A stretch of DNA of 64,000 bases, from the NCBI RefSeq assembly GCF_003208655.1, contig NZ_QKLU01000002.1:436285-500284 (forward strand), written 5' to 3'. Made by a program: the position numbers and the translations under genes. This DNA comes from Pedobacter nutrimenti. Its GTDB lineage: Bacteria > Bacteroidota > Bacteroidia > Sphingobacteriales > Sphingobacteriaceae. The notes beneath the pieces were generated by a model. The model did not search any database and was not told the origin of the DNA. It saw only the letters and a program-made list of their open reading frames with translations. Positions 43,699 to 52,802 of this stretch are shown in pieces. How positions within the stretch are numbered: position 1 is the first letter of the stretch; each line of letters opens with the position of its first letter.

Positions 43699-44195
43699 TC
43701 CTTTTAAGAAGAGCAAAAGAGCAGGATATCCCTGCCATCAGAGCAATCGCGCAAATTACCTGGGGCCCCACTTATGTACCCCTGATCGGACAACAGCAGG
43801 TAGATTATATGCTGGAAAAAATGTACAATGATGGGGTTTTGCAGGAGCAGTTTTTGCATGGTTATATTTTTTTAATGGCAGAAATCAATAAAAAGGATGT
43901 TGGTTTTGCTTCTTATTCTTTAGCAGATCCTGAGCAGGGAACTTATAAGCTGCATAAACTGTATGTACTGCCTGAAACCCATGGAAAAGGGGTTGGGAAA
44001 TTCCTGATTAATGAAGTCGTCAATAAAGTGAGGGAGGCCGGTGGAAAGTCATTGGAGTTGAATGTGAACCGGGAAAACAATGCGAAGGATTTTTATGAAA
44101 GGGCGGGCTTTAAAATAAAAGAAACCGTTGACCTTGATATCGGTAACGGTTTCTTTATGAATGATTATGTTATGGAAATGAAACTGGAGGCTTAA
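43695..44195 (+). CDS. GNAT-family N-acetyltransferase
   Basis: The 166-residue protein shows the GNAT fold: AKEQDIPAIRAIAQITWGPT, then YKLHKLYVLPETHGKGVGKF with acetyl-CoA loop HGKGVG, ELNVNRENNAKDFYERAGFK and a C-terminal FMNDYVMEMKL. It resembles the PaiA/spermidine-acetyltransferase-like subgroup, but the substrate is not assigned. Its start overlaps the TPK-like gene (ATGA) and its stop overlaps the end of the convergent S41 protease gene by 4 nt. Confidence 0.9.
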   Translation: MILLRRAKEQDIPAIRAIAQITWGPTYVPLIGQQQVDYMLEKMYNDGVLQEQFLHGYIFLMAEINKKDVGFASYSLADPEQGTYKLHKLYVLPETHGKGVGKFLINEVVNKVREAGGKSLELNVNRENNAKDFYERAGFKIKETVDLDIGNGFFMNDYVMEMKLEA

Positions 44196-47100
44196 TGTCC
44201 CCTAATCGGATCGGCAGGTTTTGCCACCGCAGGGTAGTTATAGGTTTTCATTTCTTCTTGTAGTAAACGGACAGTCCTTTCCAGTTGAGGGTCTTTGCCT
44301 TCAATCAGGTCTTTTGGTGTTTGCTCTACAAAAATATCCGGGGCAACACCTTCATTTTCGATAATCCATTTCCCTTTGGTATCATAGATCCCGAAATTAG
44401 GTGAGGTGATGCTGCCTCCGTCAAGAAGTTTTGGATAGCCGCTAATGCCGACCAGAATACCCATGGTGGTACGGCCAACGAGTTTACCCAGTCCTTTAAA
44501 ACGGAACATATAAGGCATCATATCTCCTCCTGAACCTGCATTTTCATTAATGAGCATGGCCTTAGGTCCGAAAATGCCATTTCCCGGGGTGGTAAAGCTT
44601 TTACCGTCCCTAATGGCCCAATAGCTGATCAGGTCCCTGCTCAGTAAGTCAATGACGTAATCAGCTACCCAACCGCCACCATTGTTCCTTTCGTCCATTA
44701 ATAAAGCCTTTTTATCCATTTGTGCAAAATAATAGCGGTTGAAATAATTATAACCGTCATCGGCCGTGTTTGGCATATAGACATAGGCGATTTTTCCTTC
44801 ACTCATTTCATCTACTTTTTTACGGTTGCGCTCTACCCAATCCATTTTACGGAGTTCCATTTCAGCACCAAAAGTAACAGGCACAACAATGACTTCGCGT
44901 GCACCTTTAAGCTCTGGTTTGCTATTGACCTGTATAGCGACCTGTTTGCCTGCTTTAAAGTCAAAAAGACTGTAAATAGAAGTTTCTGAATTTAAAGGAA
45001 CACCATTAACCGACACGATATAGTCTCCTTCATTGATGTTGAGTCCTGGTTCGGCCAGAGGGGCTTTAAATGTTGGGTTCCATTCCAGGCGGGTATAGAT
45101 TTTTTTGATCTTGTAAAACCCATTTACCAGTTCATAATCTGCACCAAGCATGCCCACACCTACAGAAGGAGCTGTGGGTTCATCTCCTGGATTGATGTAA
45201 TTGTGACCGACAACCATCTCTCCCATCATTTCGTTAAAAAGGTAAGACAGGTCCGAACGGTGGTTTACAAAAGGAAGAAAACGTTCATATTTACTTTTTA
45301 CTGCCGGCCAGTTGGCTCCATGCATGTTTTTTACGTAGAAATAATCTTTCTCCTGTTTCCACACTTCCCCAAACATTTGTTTCCATTCTGCTTCAGGATC
45401 AACCAGTACTTTTATCCCATCGAGTTTAACTTTTCCAGCTTCAGGAGCTGGTTTTTTGCCTGCGTCTACCAGGTAATAATTACCACGGGAACTATATAGC
45501 ATGCTTTTTCCATCTGCACTGACCACAAAGCCGCCAACGTTTCCGACCAATAGGGTTGACTCCATTTTGTTTAGGTCAAAGGCATTCAGTTCGCCATTGC
45601 GCAAATACAACAGTTGACCATCAACACCGCCCTCAATTGCATTGAGTCCCTCTGCCGGAATAGGAAGTGGAACAATACGTTGACTAAGGTTGGCCAGGTC
45701 GATTTCTATAGATTTTTTAACTGGAGGTGGTGCCTGGTCTTTTATCTTGTCTTTGGCTGCGTCTTTTTTAGGTTCTTCCTTTTTCACAGCAGCTGTTTCT
45801 TCTGCCTTTACGCTTTCTTCGTCGCTTTCTGTTTTATAAAGAGAAGGTGTTTTTTTAGAAAGGATCAGGGCATAAACGCTGTAGCTTACTTTACGCTGAT
45901 AGGCCGACATGTGGAGTCCACTGTTGGTTAAACCGACATTGGTACTTGCCATTAAAAACAGATATTTTCCGTCGCGGCTAAAAGTCGGATTATAGACATT
46001 ACTCATTCCATCAGTTACCTGTGTATGTTGTCCGTTCTCCAGATTGTATAAAAAGAGTGCACTTACGCTGTTGGGTAAGGTGGCGATATAAGCAATCCAT
46101 TTTGAGTCAGAAGACCAGGATGGCTGAAAAGGATTATAAGTTCTACCAGTCTGTGAGCCCAGGGAGTCCGCTTTGACCTTAACCACTTTTTTACTTTGGA
46201 TATCTACATAATACAGGTTCAGGTGCGCATCACTGTAAAACAGTTTCTTGCTGTCCGGTGACCAGGTGGGCTGAAAATAAAAGTCTTCTTCTCCCAGGGA
46301 AATGTATTCCGTTGTTCCTTTGTTTTGCTGGTTTTGCAACACAAGTTCATAGCGGCCATTTTTATCTGAAAGATAAGAGATGTACTTGCCGTCTGGGGAC
46401 CAGGCGGGATAACGTTCATAAGAGCCCGGAGAGTTGGATATATTTCTGGCTTCGCCTTTATCTTTTGGCACAGAGAAAATCTCTCCCCTGCTTTGGAAAA
46501 GACTACGGACACCTTTTGGAGAAAGCTCGTATTCCCTGATGTCACTGGTGAGGTCTATATAATGTTTGCGTTTGTAAGGGGCATCGGCCTGAATCTGGAT
46601 TTTGATGTCCCTAACCTGCTGCTTATCGGTGTCAAAAAGATGAATTTTTCCAGCCTGCTCAAAAGCAAGTACGGAAGGACCTGAGGTCAGGGATTTAATA
46701 TCGTAGTCTTTGTAGTGAGTAAGCTGCTCTGTTTTTTTAGATTTTACATCATAGCTAAACAAGTTCATCGTCAGGTCTTTATCTGACAGGAAATAAACCT
46801 TGTTCCCTAACCATTGAGGTTTAACATTGTTTGCTCCCTTGCCCGGTATAATCTCAATGTTATTGGTCTTGGTATCAAAAATCCAGATCTGTGGCATACC
46901 CCCACCTCTGTAACGCTTAAAGGCTACATTGGAACGTTCACTCGGGTCACTGTTTTTGATATAGGCCCAATACCTGCCATCTGCAGAGGGTGAACCTTGT
47001 GTGGCCTCTGGCATAGGAAGCGGGCTTTCCTGACCGTTTTTTAAATTGACGCTGTGCAGCCGGGGGCTGAGTGCGTAATTATAATCGCGTGTAGAGGTAA

Positions 47101-47467
47101 AGTACAACTGGTTGTTGTCCAGCCAGCCCCTTAAGATATCAGCAGAGGGATGGTAAGTTAATCTTTTTGGATCACCGCCTTCGGTTGGAATGGTATAAAC
47201 ATCTGTATTGCCGTCATAATTTCCGGTAAAGGCAATTGTTTTTCCATCCGGGGAGAACATTGGGTTTTGTTCTACTGCCGGATTAACCGTTAACCTTCTG
47301 GGATTGCTTCCGTCTTTACCAGAGATCCAGATATCGCCACCGTACACAAAGGCAAGGTGATTTGCACTGACCGAAGGACTTCTGAGTAGTAAAGTTTCCT
47401 GTTGTGCGCCTGCAGTCAGCGCAGTGCAGCCAAGCAGGCAAAGGCTGCATAGTTTTAATAAATTCAT
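44192..47467 (-). CDS. Tricorn-like S41 protease with PD40 beta-propeller and PDZ domain
   Basis: The 1091-residue protein has a signal peptide (about 1-21, ending TAGAQ). TolB/PD40 propeller repeats (about 30-540) include FSPDGKTIAFTGNYDGNTDV and WSPDGKYISYLSDKNGRYEL. A charged Lys/Glu/Ala linker follows at about 555-600, then a second propeller-like region. A C1-like helical domain is followed by a PDZ domain (NINEGDYIVSVNGVPLNSE). The S41 core has catalytic Ser in INENAGSGGDMMPY. Tricorn proteases degrade oligopeptides; this copy should act in the periplasm. It follows the M28 peptidase gene by 14 nt, and the two probably act in sequence on peptides. Confidence 0.95.
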   Translation of the reverse strand: MNLLKLCSLCLLGCTALTAGAQQETLLLRSPSVSANHLAFVYGGDIWISGKDGSNPRRLTVNPAVEQNPMFSPDGKTIAFTGNYDGNTDVYTIPTEGGDPKRLTYHPSADILRGWLDNNQLYFTSTRDYNYALSPRLHSVNLKNGQESPLPMPEATQGSPSADGRYWAYIKNSDPSERSNVAFKRYRGGGMPQIWIFDTKTNNIEIIPGKGANNVKPQWLGNKVYFLSDKDLTMNLFSYDVKSKKTEQLTHYKDYDIKSLTSGPSVLAFEQAGKIHLFDTDKQQVRDIKIQIQADAPYKRKHYIDLTSDIREYELSPKGVRSLFQSRGEIFSVPKDKGEARNISNSPGSYERYPAWSPDGKYISYLSDKNGRYELVLQNQQNKGTTEYISLGEEDFYFQPTWSPDSKKLFYSDAHLNLYYVDIQSKKVVKVKADSLGSQTGRTYNPFQPSWSSDSKWIAYIATLPNSVSALFLYNLENGQHTQVTDGMSNVYNPTFSRDGKYLFLMASTNVGLTNSGLHMSAYQRKVSYSVYALILSKKTPSLYKTESDEESVKAEETAAVKKEEPKKDAAKDKIKDQAPPPVKKSIEIDLANLSQRIVPLPIPAEGLNAIEGGVDGQLLYLRNGELNAFDLNKMESTLLVGNVGGFVVSADGKSMLYSSRGNYYLVDAGKKPAPEAGKVKLDGIKVLVDPEAEWKQMFGEVWKQEKDYFYVKNMHGANWPAVKSKYERFLPFVNHRSDLSYLFNEMMGEMVVGHNYINPGDEPTAPSVGVGMLGADYELVNGFYKIKKIYTRLEWNPTFKAPLAEPGLNINEGDYIVSVNGVPLNSETSIYSLFDFKAGKQVAIQVNSKPELKGAREVIVVPVTFGAEMELRKMDWVERNRKKVDEMSEGKIAYVYMPNTADDGYNYFNRYYFAQMDKKALLMDERNNGGGWVADYVIDLLSRDLISYWAIRDGKSFTTPGNGIFGPKAMLINENAGSGGDMMPYMFRFKGLGKLVGRTTMGILVGISGYPKLLDGGSITSPNFGIYDTKGKWIIENEGVAPDIFVEQTPKDLIEGKDPQLERTVRLLQEEMKTYNYPAVAKPADPIRGH

Positions 47468-47481
47468 ATAATCGGGGGGGC

Positions 47482-48798
47482 TTATGGTTTCAGTTTTGGA
47501 ATGCGGGTTGGCGTATCTTCTCCTTTTACAATGCTAATGGCGCTTTGGGCAATCGCTTTGATGGTCAACAGGATGTTATCTGTATCCAGGCTGGAGTATT
47601 CGTCCTTTACGGTATGATAAAGCTTATCGGTGTCAATCTGATCTGTGCTGATGGTATGTGCAGGTACCCCCAGCGCGGCCAGGGTGGCATTGTCACTTCT
47701 GTAAAAAAGATTTTGCTTTGGATAAGGGTCCGGATGGAATGTGAAGGGAGAACCTTGCAAGTTCTTTTGTAAAATCTTTCCAAAGTCTGATTTATCGTAA
47801 CCTGTAATGAAAGCCGTGTTTTTGCCAAATTTGCTTTCTTTACCAATCATTTCAATATTAAACATGGCAACAACATCATCAGGGTTCAGTTTTTCAGAAA
47901 AATAACGGGCCCCAAAGCCGCCGATTTCTTCAGCAGTGAAGGCCACAAAAATCAGGGTCCGCTCATTGTTGTTCAGTTTTTTATAATACTTTGCCAGGGC
48001 AATCATTGCAGTCGTGCCTGAAGCATCATCGTCTGCGCCATTGGCAATGCTGTCCTTCTCTACAGCCGGCAGAATTCCTAAATGATCGTAATGTCCGGAG
48101 AAAATAACAAGTTCTTTTGCTTTGGATTTACCGGGAATCATGCCAGCGACGTTAAATAAGGGAAGTTTGTCTATGCTGTTTTTTAATTTCACACTAAAGC
48201 CGTTGCTTACGGTATCCTGATCCAGAACAAAAACCATTACAGCTGGTTTTTCCTGCTGAAGGTCTTTTTCATCCAATACACTGCCACCTTTTGTATAACC
48301 TTTTATGCGCTTAAAGGCATCTACAAATTTTACGTCAACCAGTACAAGTTGTTGTTTTTTTTGACGCATCAGAGAGCGGTACTGTTCTATAAAGGGTTTT
48401 GCCGGATCAAGTTTTATCCAGTTCTCTCCCTTGCTGTTGTCAAACTGTAGCTCGGCAGCGGTGTTGCCTGTGGCAAATACATTTTCAGGATCAATTTTTT
48501 TTCCGTCAATGGTCACCTCGGCGGAAACTGGTTTGACCTGGTATTTAAAAAAGGACTGACGATAAGAGCTTAAGCCATCCAGGGGCTTGAGGCCGATTTT
48601 TTTGAACTGGGCTTCGATAAATGTTGCGGCACGGTCAATGCCCGGGCTAAAAGTTGCTCTGCCCTGCATCTCATCACTGCTCAGGGTTTTAATGAGCCCG
48701 TCAACATAATCTTTTGTAATGATCTTGTTGATGTCCTGGGCATAAAGCTGCCCTGAGAACAGAACAAGGATGAGGGCATAAAGTAGTCGTTTCATCAT
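47482..48798 (-). CDS. Secreted M28-family zinc aminopeptidase
   Basis: The 438-residue protein has a signal peptide (about 1-21, ending GQLYAQ). The M28 core has ligands in FSGHYDHLG (His, Asp), NGADDDASGTTAMI (Asp), FTAEEIGGFGARYF (Glu-Glu) and a late His in TISTDQIDTDKLYHTVKDE. An insert at about 60-230 resembles a PA-like region. It should remove N-terminal residues from peptides in the periplasm. It sits between the DUF4407 and S41 protease genes on the same strand with 14-35 nt gaps, a likely operon. Confidence 0.93.
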   Translation of the reverse strand: MMKRLLYALILVLFSGQLYAQDINKIITKDYVDGLIKTLSSDEMQGRATFSPGIDRAATFIEAQFKKIGLKPLDGLSSYRQSFFKYQVKPVSAEVTIDGKKIDPENVFATGNTAAELQFDNSKGENWIKLDPAKPFIEQYRSLMRQKKQQLVLVDVKFVDAFKRIKGYTKGGSVLDEKDLQQEKPAVMVFVLDQDTVSNGFSVKLKNSIDKLPLFNVAGMIPGKSKAKELVIFSGHYDHLGILPAVEKDSIANGADDDASGTTAMIALAKYYKKLNNNERTLIFVAFTAEEIGGFGARYFSEKLNPDDVVAMFNIEMIGKESKFGKNTAFITGYDKSDFGKILQKNLQGSPFTFHPDPYPKQNLFYRSDNATLAALGVPAHTISTDQIDTDKLYHTVKDEYSSLDTDNILLTIKAIAQSAISIVKGEDTPTRIPKLKP

Positions 48799-48833
48799 TT
48801 TTGTAGGTTAAGTGTTTATTTTTTTATAAATGG

Positions 48834-49961
48834 TTAGTCTTCTTTGTCCGGATCTTTTTCTCTGAGCCCCTGCCTGGCCTTTTCTATGGCCAGTTGTTTA
48901 CGTTTGCTGGTCTCGGTGTCTACCCGGGTCTGATGAACAGCATCTGTGACTTCAATTTCAAAATCACGGTCTTTTTCCGACGTATGGACCTGTGTTTCTT
49001 CCAGGTTTGCCACGGAAAGATCGTAAGGTCCCCGGCTGCTCATCATTTTAACAAATACAGGCAAACATTCAAAAAAAATAAATAATAAACCAATAAAAGT
49101 AACAGCCAGACTGGTATTGAGGTCGCGCGTTCCATTTGGGTTGAAGCTTAACTGGCCCAAGGCCCAGTTCCGGTCCGCAAAGCCGGCAATGTTGCTCAGG
49201 CTGTCCAGTTGTTTTCCGGTATAAAGACGTTCGGTCATCAGACCATCAAATTGCTTCCTTTCATCGATAAAACGTTCCAGTCGCCGCACATCTGCCGTTA
49301 ATGTATCCAGACTTTGTTCTCTTTGCTTTAACTCTGCTTCTTTTCTTTTGGCGTATGGCCCATAGCCCATCAGACCAGATGTTTCAGTTGTTTTATTGCC
49401 AAATATCTCAAAATTCAATTTCTGACGGTCTGCTTTTATGCCATTTTCAAGGGAATCCCGCTGGGCTTTCGCATCTTTTAATTTTCCGATTTCAATGGTG
49501 TATTTTTTTCCAAATGAGCTGTTTAAGGTGTCAATTTTAGAGCGTTGATTGTTCAGATAACTGATCTTTAAACGCTCTTTGATTTCTTTATCAAAAATTT
49601 TAAGCTCCAGCGGACGGGAAATGACCAGGCCAATCATAATAGCAAGCAGGATCCTTGGGGTGGCCTGCATAATTTGTTTACCGGAAGAGGCATTTTTATC
49701 GATGCTGGAAACAATATATCGGTCCATATTAAAAATGGCAAGGCCCCAGAGCAGACCAAAGAACAAGGCAAAAAGAACCGCGGCAGTATCGCCCTTAAAA
49801 ACAAAGTACATGGCATAACCACCTGACAGGGCCGCGAACAGGCCGGTAAAAAAGATTGTGGCACCTATACCTATGTATTTATTGTGTTCTGTGGGGTGTT
49901 TCTGAAGGGTATCTATATGAACGCCGGAACAAAACCAAAAGAAACGGGATATGGAATTCAT
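48834..49961 (-). CDS. DUF4407 membrane protein
   Basis: The 375-residue protein begins ISRFFWFCSGVHIDTLQKHP, typical of DUF4407. Predicted membrane helices lie at about 29-52, 57-78 and 100-118, a long coiled-coil segment at about 130-265 (KLDEKxx-type heptads, KRKEAELKQREQSLDTLTAD), and a last helix at about 283-303 followed by a charged tail. Function is unknown. It may head the transcript with the M28 and S41 peptidases. A TAATTTTG box (49979-49972, minus strand) is 10 nt upstream of the ATG. Confidence 0.88.
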   Translation of the reverse strand: MNSISRFFWFCSGVHIDTLQKHPTEHNKYIGIGATIFFTGLFAALSGGYAMYFVFKGDTAAVLFALFFGLLWGLAIFNMDRYIVSSIDKNASSGKQIMQATPRILLAIMIGLVISRPLELKIFDKEIKERLKISYLNNQRSKIDTLNSSFGKKYTIEIGKLKDAKAQRDSLENGIKADRQKLNFEIFGNKTTETSGLMGYGPYAKRKEAELKQREQSLDTLTADVRRLERFIDERKQFDGLMTERLYTGKQLDSLSNIAGFADRNWALGQLSFNPNGTRDLNTSLAVTFIGLLFIFFECLPVFVKMMSSRGPYDLSVANLEETQVHTSEKDRDFEIEVTDAVHQTRVDTETSKRKQLAIEKARQGLREKDPDKED

Positions 49962-50066
49962 GGCCTGAAATCAAAATTAATATAACTTATTATTAAACGC
50001 CCGGGAAAGGGACTTGTTACAGATTTTAACCGAAAATAAATTGCTTAGGGACACAATTTTACCTCA

Positions 50067-50098
50067 TTGGATGCTTTTATTTAAAATCCTTATCTTTG
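50067..50098 (+). promoter_or_regulatory. Promoter of the rhodanese gene
   Basis: TTG (50067-50069), 21 nt, then TATCTTTG (50091-50098), a near-ideal Bacteroidota promoter. The rhodanese ATG is 22 nt downstream. Confidence 0.75.
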
Positions 50099-50120
50099 AT
50101 CAATTAAAAGATAGATTGTA

Positions 50121-50438
50121 ATGAAAGAAGTTACTGTACAAGAACTGAAACAAAAAATAGACAACAAAGAGGATTTTCAATTGATTGATGTGAGAGAGAC
50201 CTTTGAATATGAAACTTCAAATCTGGATGGTGAGAATATTCCTTTGGGCGGCTTATTGATTGAAGTCGATAAGATCGCAACGGATAAACCAGTAATTATC
50301 CAATGCAGAAGTGGTAAAAGAAGTGCTGCTGCGGTGATGCAGTTGGAGCAATTACATGGTTTTACCAATCTTTACAATTTAAAAGGTGGCATTTTAGCCT
50401 GGCAGGAAGCTTTTGATCCAAATATGCCGGTCTATTAA
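50121..50438 (+). CDS. Single-domain rhodanese-like protein
   Basis: The 105-residue protein contains LIDVRETFEYETSNLDGENI and the active loop IIQCRSGKRSAAAV with catalytic Cys62, and ends GILAWQEAFDP. It has no signal peptide, so it acts in the cytoplasm, probably as a sulfurtransferase or persulfide carrier. The small membrane protein gene begins 1 nt after its stop, so the two are coupled. Confidence 0.94.
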   Translation: MKEVTVQELKQKIDNKEDFQLIDVRETFEYETSNLDGENIPLGGLLIEVDKIATDKPVIIQCRSGKRSAAAVMQLEQLHGFTNLYNLKGGILAWQEAFDPNMPVY

Positions 50439-50439
50439 T

Positions 50440-50640
50440 ATGAAAAGAAGGATTGCTTTAAATGTCTTTTATACCGTTGGTATCATCGTGTCCGTTCTGG
50501 GCATTAAATGGGCATTTCAAAACCATAATTATGCAGTAGGCGCTTTGTTTATTGCAACCACTATATTTTTCTTCTACCTGAAGATTAAACTGACCAAAGA
50601 ATTTCGTCAGGAAATCAAGAACAGAACAAATCAGCCTTAA
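50440..50640 (+). CDS. Small two-helix membrane protein (DUF6358-like)
   Basis: ATG at 50440 (MKRRIALNVFYTVGIIVSVL) gives 66 residues, with helices at about 7-24 and 31-50 and a basic C-terminus (KIKLTKEFRQEIKNRTNQ). It resembles DUF6358 proteins as I recall them; the assignment is tentative. It is co-transcribed with rhodanese, and its 3' end overlaps the convergent epimerase gene by 26 nt. Its terminator (50644-50665) lies inside the epimerase coding sequence. Confidence 0.75.
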   Translation: MKRRIALNVFYTVGIIVSVLGIKWAFQNHNYAVGALFIATTIFFFYLKIKLTKEFRQEIKNRTNQP

Positions 50641-51649
50641 CTCCTTCCAGGCCAAGGCCTGGAAGATTTTTTAAAACATATTTGCCATCTTTCAGCTCCG
50701 GTGCCCTGAAGGGATTATTTTTGGTCAGCCAAGGGCCATCCAGATCGGCCCAGTCGCAAAGAGGAGCAATGGCTGTTGCCGCCAGGGTCGCACAGGATGT
50801 TTCACTCATACAGCCAATCAGTATTTTCATGCCCAGGCTTCTTGCTTTCAGGATCATCTGGTGCGCTTCAAACAAGCCTGCACTTTTCATGAGTTTAATA
50901 TTTATACCATGATAAGCCCCTTTGATCTGATCTATATCGCTTAAACGCTGCACGGCTTCATCTGCAAGAATCGGAATAGGGCTTCGTCCGGTTAGCCAGG
51001 CATTCCCTTCTTTGTCGGTTTTGTCCATGGGTTGCTCAATTAACACAACGCCCTGATCATGCAGCCAGTAAATGGTTTCTATTGCTTTTTTACGGTCCGT
51101 CCAACCCTGATTTGCATCAACATATAATGGGAGGTCTGTCATGCTGCGTATGGTCTGGATGAGCTCTTTGTCGTTGTCGCGGCCCAGTTTGATTTTCAGA
51201 ACGCCAAAATCTTTTGCATCTGCAACCTTTTCCCGGATGACTGCCGGGGTATCTATGCCAATAGTGTAAGACGTAAGTGGCATTTTAGAAGGGTCGGCAC
51301 CATAAATTTCATAACAGGGTTTATTTAAAAATTTGCCCTGAAGATCGTTGAGTGCAATATCAATAGCCGCTTTGATGGCCGGATGACCAGGTGCGAGCTG
51401 GTCCAGGTATTTAATGATTTCGGGAAAATCAAAAGGTTGTTTAAAGCGGCTCCAGTCAATGAGCTTTAAAAAATGTACGGCAGTTTCATAACTTTCTCCC
51501 ATGTATGGAACCATAGAAGCTTCCCCATAACCAGACAGACCTTCTGTGCTTAATCTTAACAGAAGGAGTGGTGTACTTGTTCTTGAAAATTTAGCGATTG
51601 CAAAAGGGTGTTTTAATTCAAGGTTATAGGAGATATAAGAAGCCTGCAT
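50615..51649 (-). CDS. Dipeptide epimerase (L-Ala-D/L-Glu epimerase type, enolase superfamily)
   Basis: The 344-residue protein carries the muconate-lactonizing subgroup signatures. The catalytic pair is Lys152/Lys154 in VLKIKLGRDND. The metal ligands are Asp178 (DANQGW), Glu205 (IEQPM) and Asp230 (ILADEAV), and the opposite-face Lys252 lies in NIKLMKSAG. In peptidoglycan recycling it converts L-Ala-D-Glu to L-Ala-L-Glu, though relatives act on other dipeptides. This fits with the LD-carboxypeptidase and glucosaminidases elsewhere in the window. It has its own promoter at 51675-51706. Confidence 0.92.
   Translation of the reverse strand: MQASYISYNLELKHPFAIAKFSRTSTPLLLLRLSTEGLSGYGEASMVPYMGESYETAVHFLKLIDWSRFKQPFDFPEIIKYLDQLAPGHPAIKAAIDIALNDLQGKFLNKPCYEIYGADPSKMPLTSYTIGIDTPAVIREKVADAKDFGVLKIKLGRDNDKELIQTIRSMTDLPLYVDANQGWTDRKKAIETIYWLHDQGVVLIEQPMDKTDKEGNAWLTGRSPIPILADEAVQRLSDIDQIKGAYHGINIKLMKSAGLFEAHQMILKARSLGMKILIGCMSETSCATLAATAIAPLCDWADLDGPWLTKNNPFRAPELKDGKYVLKNLPGLGLEGVKADLFCS
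50644..50665 (+). terminator. Terminator embedded in the 3' coding end of the convergent epimerase gene
   Basis: CTTCCAGGCC, a 2-nt AA spacer and GGCCTGGAAG form a perfect 10-bp stem, followed by ATTTTTT, 4 nt after the stop of the small membrane protein. The same bases encode the PGLGLEG segment of the epimerase on the other strand. Confidence 0.85.
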
Positions 51650-51674
51650 GGTTGTTTAGGATAGTTTGTAGCAC

Positions 51675-51706
51675 CAAAGTTAACCATCCGTAGCTGATAT
51701 TCCCAA
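51675..51706 (-). promoter_or_regulatory. Promoter of the dipeptide epimerase gene
   Basis: Read on the minus strand: TTG (51706-51704), 21 nt, then TAACTTTG (51682-51675). Both boxes match, and the ATG is 26 nt downstream. Confidence 0.65.
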
Positions 51707-51833
51707 TTTTAAACCATCGCTAAACCATGATGTTTGTTTTGGTCATAGGAACATCAAAAACAAAGTGATTCCGGGATAAAATGGCGACCCTTTGGAAGAT
51801 GTAAAAATAATATAGTTAATATTGTGGCCTCTT

Positions 51834-52802
51834 ATGGACAGCGCAGTATACCAACCCTTTAAAAATTTTGATTTTAAGTATAAGAACTGCTTTTTAAGCG
51901 GAGATACTTTTTCGACTCCGGTAGTGGAAACAAATGTATTGCCGGCATGGTTACTGGAAGTGGCCAATTATACCGGTGAGGAACAGATTAAACTACTGGA
52001 TGAAAGTGTAAGGGCTTACAATACGCTCAAAGTCCCCTGCAGCCAGGAAATACTTGAAAATTTTGTGGGCCCTCTGGAGGAAAAAATAGCAAATGCTTTT
52101 GCTTTGGGTTATCAGGGGGTTGCTGCCCTGGAGGAAAAGGAGCTGTTCCAGTGGATCGGTAAATTTATGTACAGCCTGATTTATATCGAAATGAATGCCG
52201 CAATTCGCCTGCAGCAGTTGAGCGGCGACGGATTAAACATGTCGCAGGGCCTTATGCATAAATTTGGTAACCTGAATACCATGATCCAGGGAATTTACAG
52301 GGATCTTGTATTTGAAGATTTTAGTCCATGGTCCATTGTGGTGGTGCCCCTGGAAAAAGCAGATCACTATTTTAGTTTCCGGGATGAAATCAATACGCTT
52401 ACTTTTTCTTTGAAATTAAAGGATTTTGGTATTGTTGCCTGTTTACAGGACAATGGAACCAATAAACGTTTTCATGAGGAGCTTCTGGCTTCCATAAAAG
52501 GGAAAGCGCTTAGCGAGCAGCAATATGAGGAGCTTTGCGCCCGGTTTTTCTATTCTGCCTATCTGTTTAACCGCTTGCCTGAATATGCAGTGATGCCTGT
52601 AGAAGGAACGGTATATATTGATGCGATGCCTCTTAAAGGAACATTGAACAAACCTCTTTTTGATGTTTGGCAGCATAAAACTTACGCACAGGTGCTGGAG
52701 AATTTCTGGAAGCCCTGGGGTTTTACCTTATTTGAGATCATCAAAGATCCGCTGAACCCCATGAGTTTCTTTGAGCCTGCTTTTTTGCCTGAGCTTAGTT
52801 AA
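51834..52802 (+). CDS. Conserved-looking cytoplasmic protein of unknown function
   Basis: The start is taken as ATG 51834 (MDSAVYQPFKNFDFKYKNCF), 322 residues; ATG 51822 would add four. It is soluble and mainly helical, without signal or membrane segments. It contains FQWIGKFMYSLIYIEMNAAI, LMHKFGNLNTMIQGIYRDLV, ADHYFSFRDEINTLTFSLKL and a C-terminal NPMSFFEPAFLPEL. No family is recognised. Its 3' end overlaps the convergent rhomboid gene by 8 nt. Confidence 0.75.
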   Translation: MDSAVYQPFKNFDFKYKNCFLSGDTFSTPVVETNVLPAWLLEVANYTGEEQIKLLDESVRAYNTLKVPCSQEILENFVGPLEEKIANAFALGYQGVAALEEKELFQWIGKFMYSLIYIEMNAAIRLQQLSGDGLNMSQGLMHKFGNLNTMIQGIYRDLVFEDFSPWSIVVVPLEKADHYFSFRDEINTLTFSLKLKDFGIVACLQDNGTNKRFHEELLASIKGKALSEQQYEELCARFFYSAYLFNRLPEYAVMPVEGTVYIDAMPLKGTLNKPLFDVWQHKTYAQVLENFWKPWGFTLFEIIKDPLNPMSFFEPAFLPELS

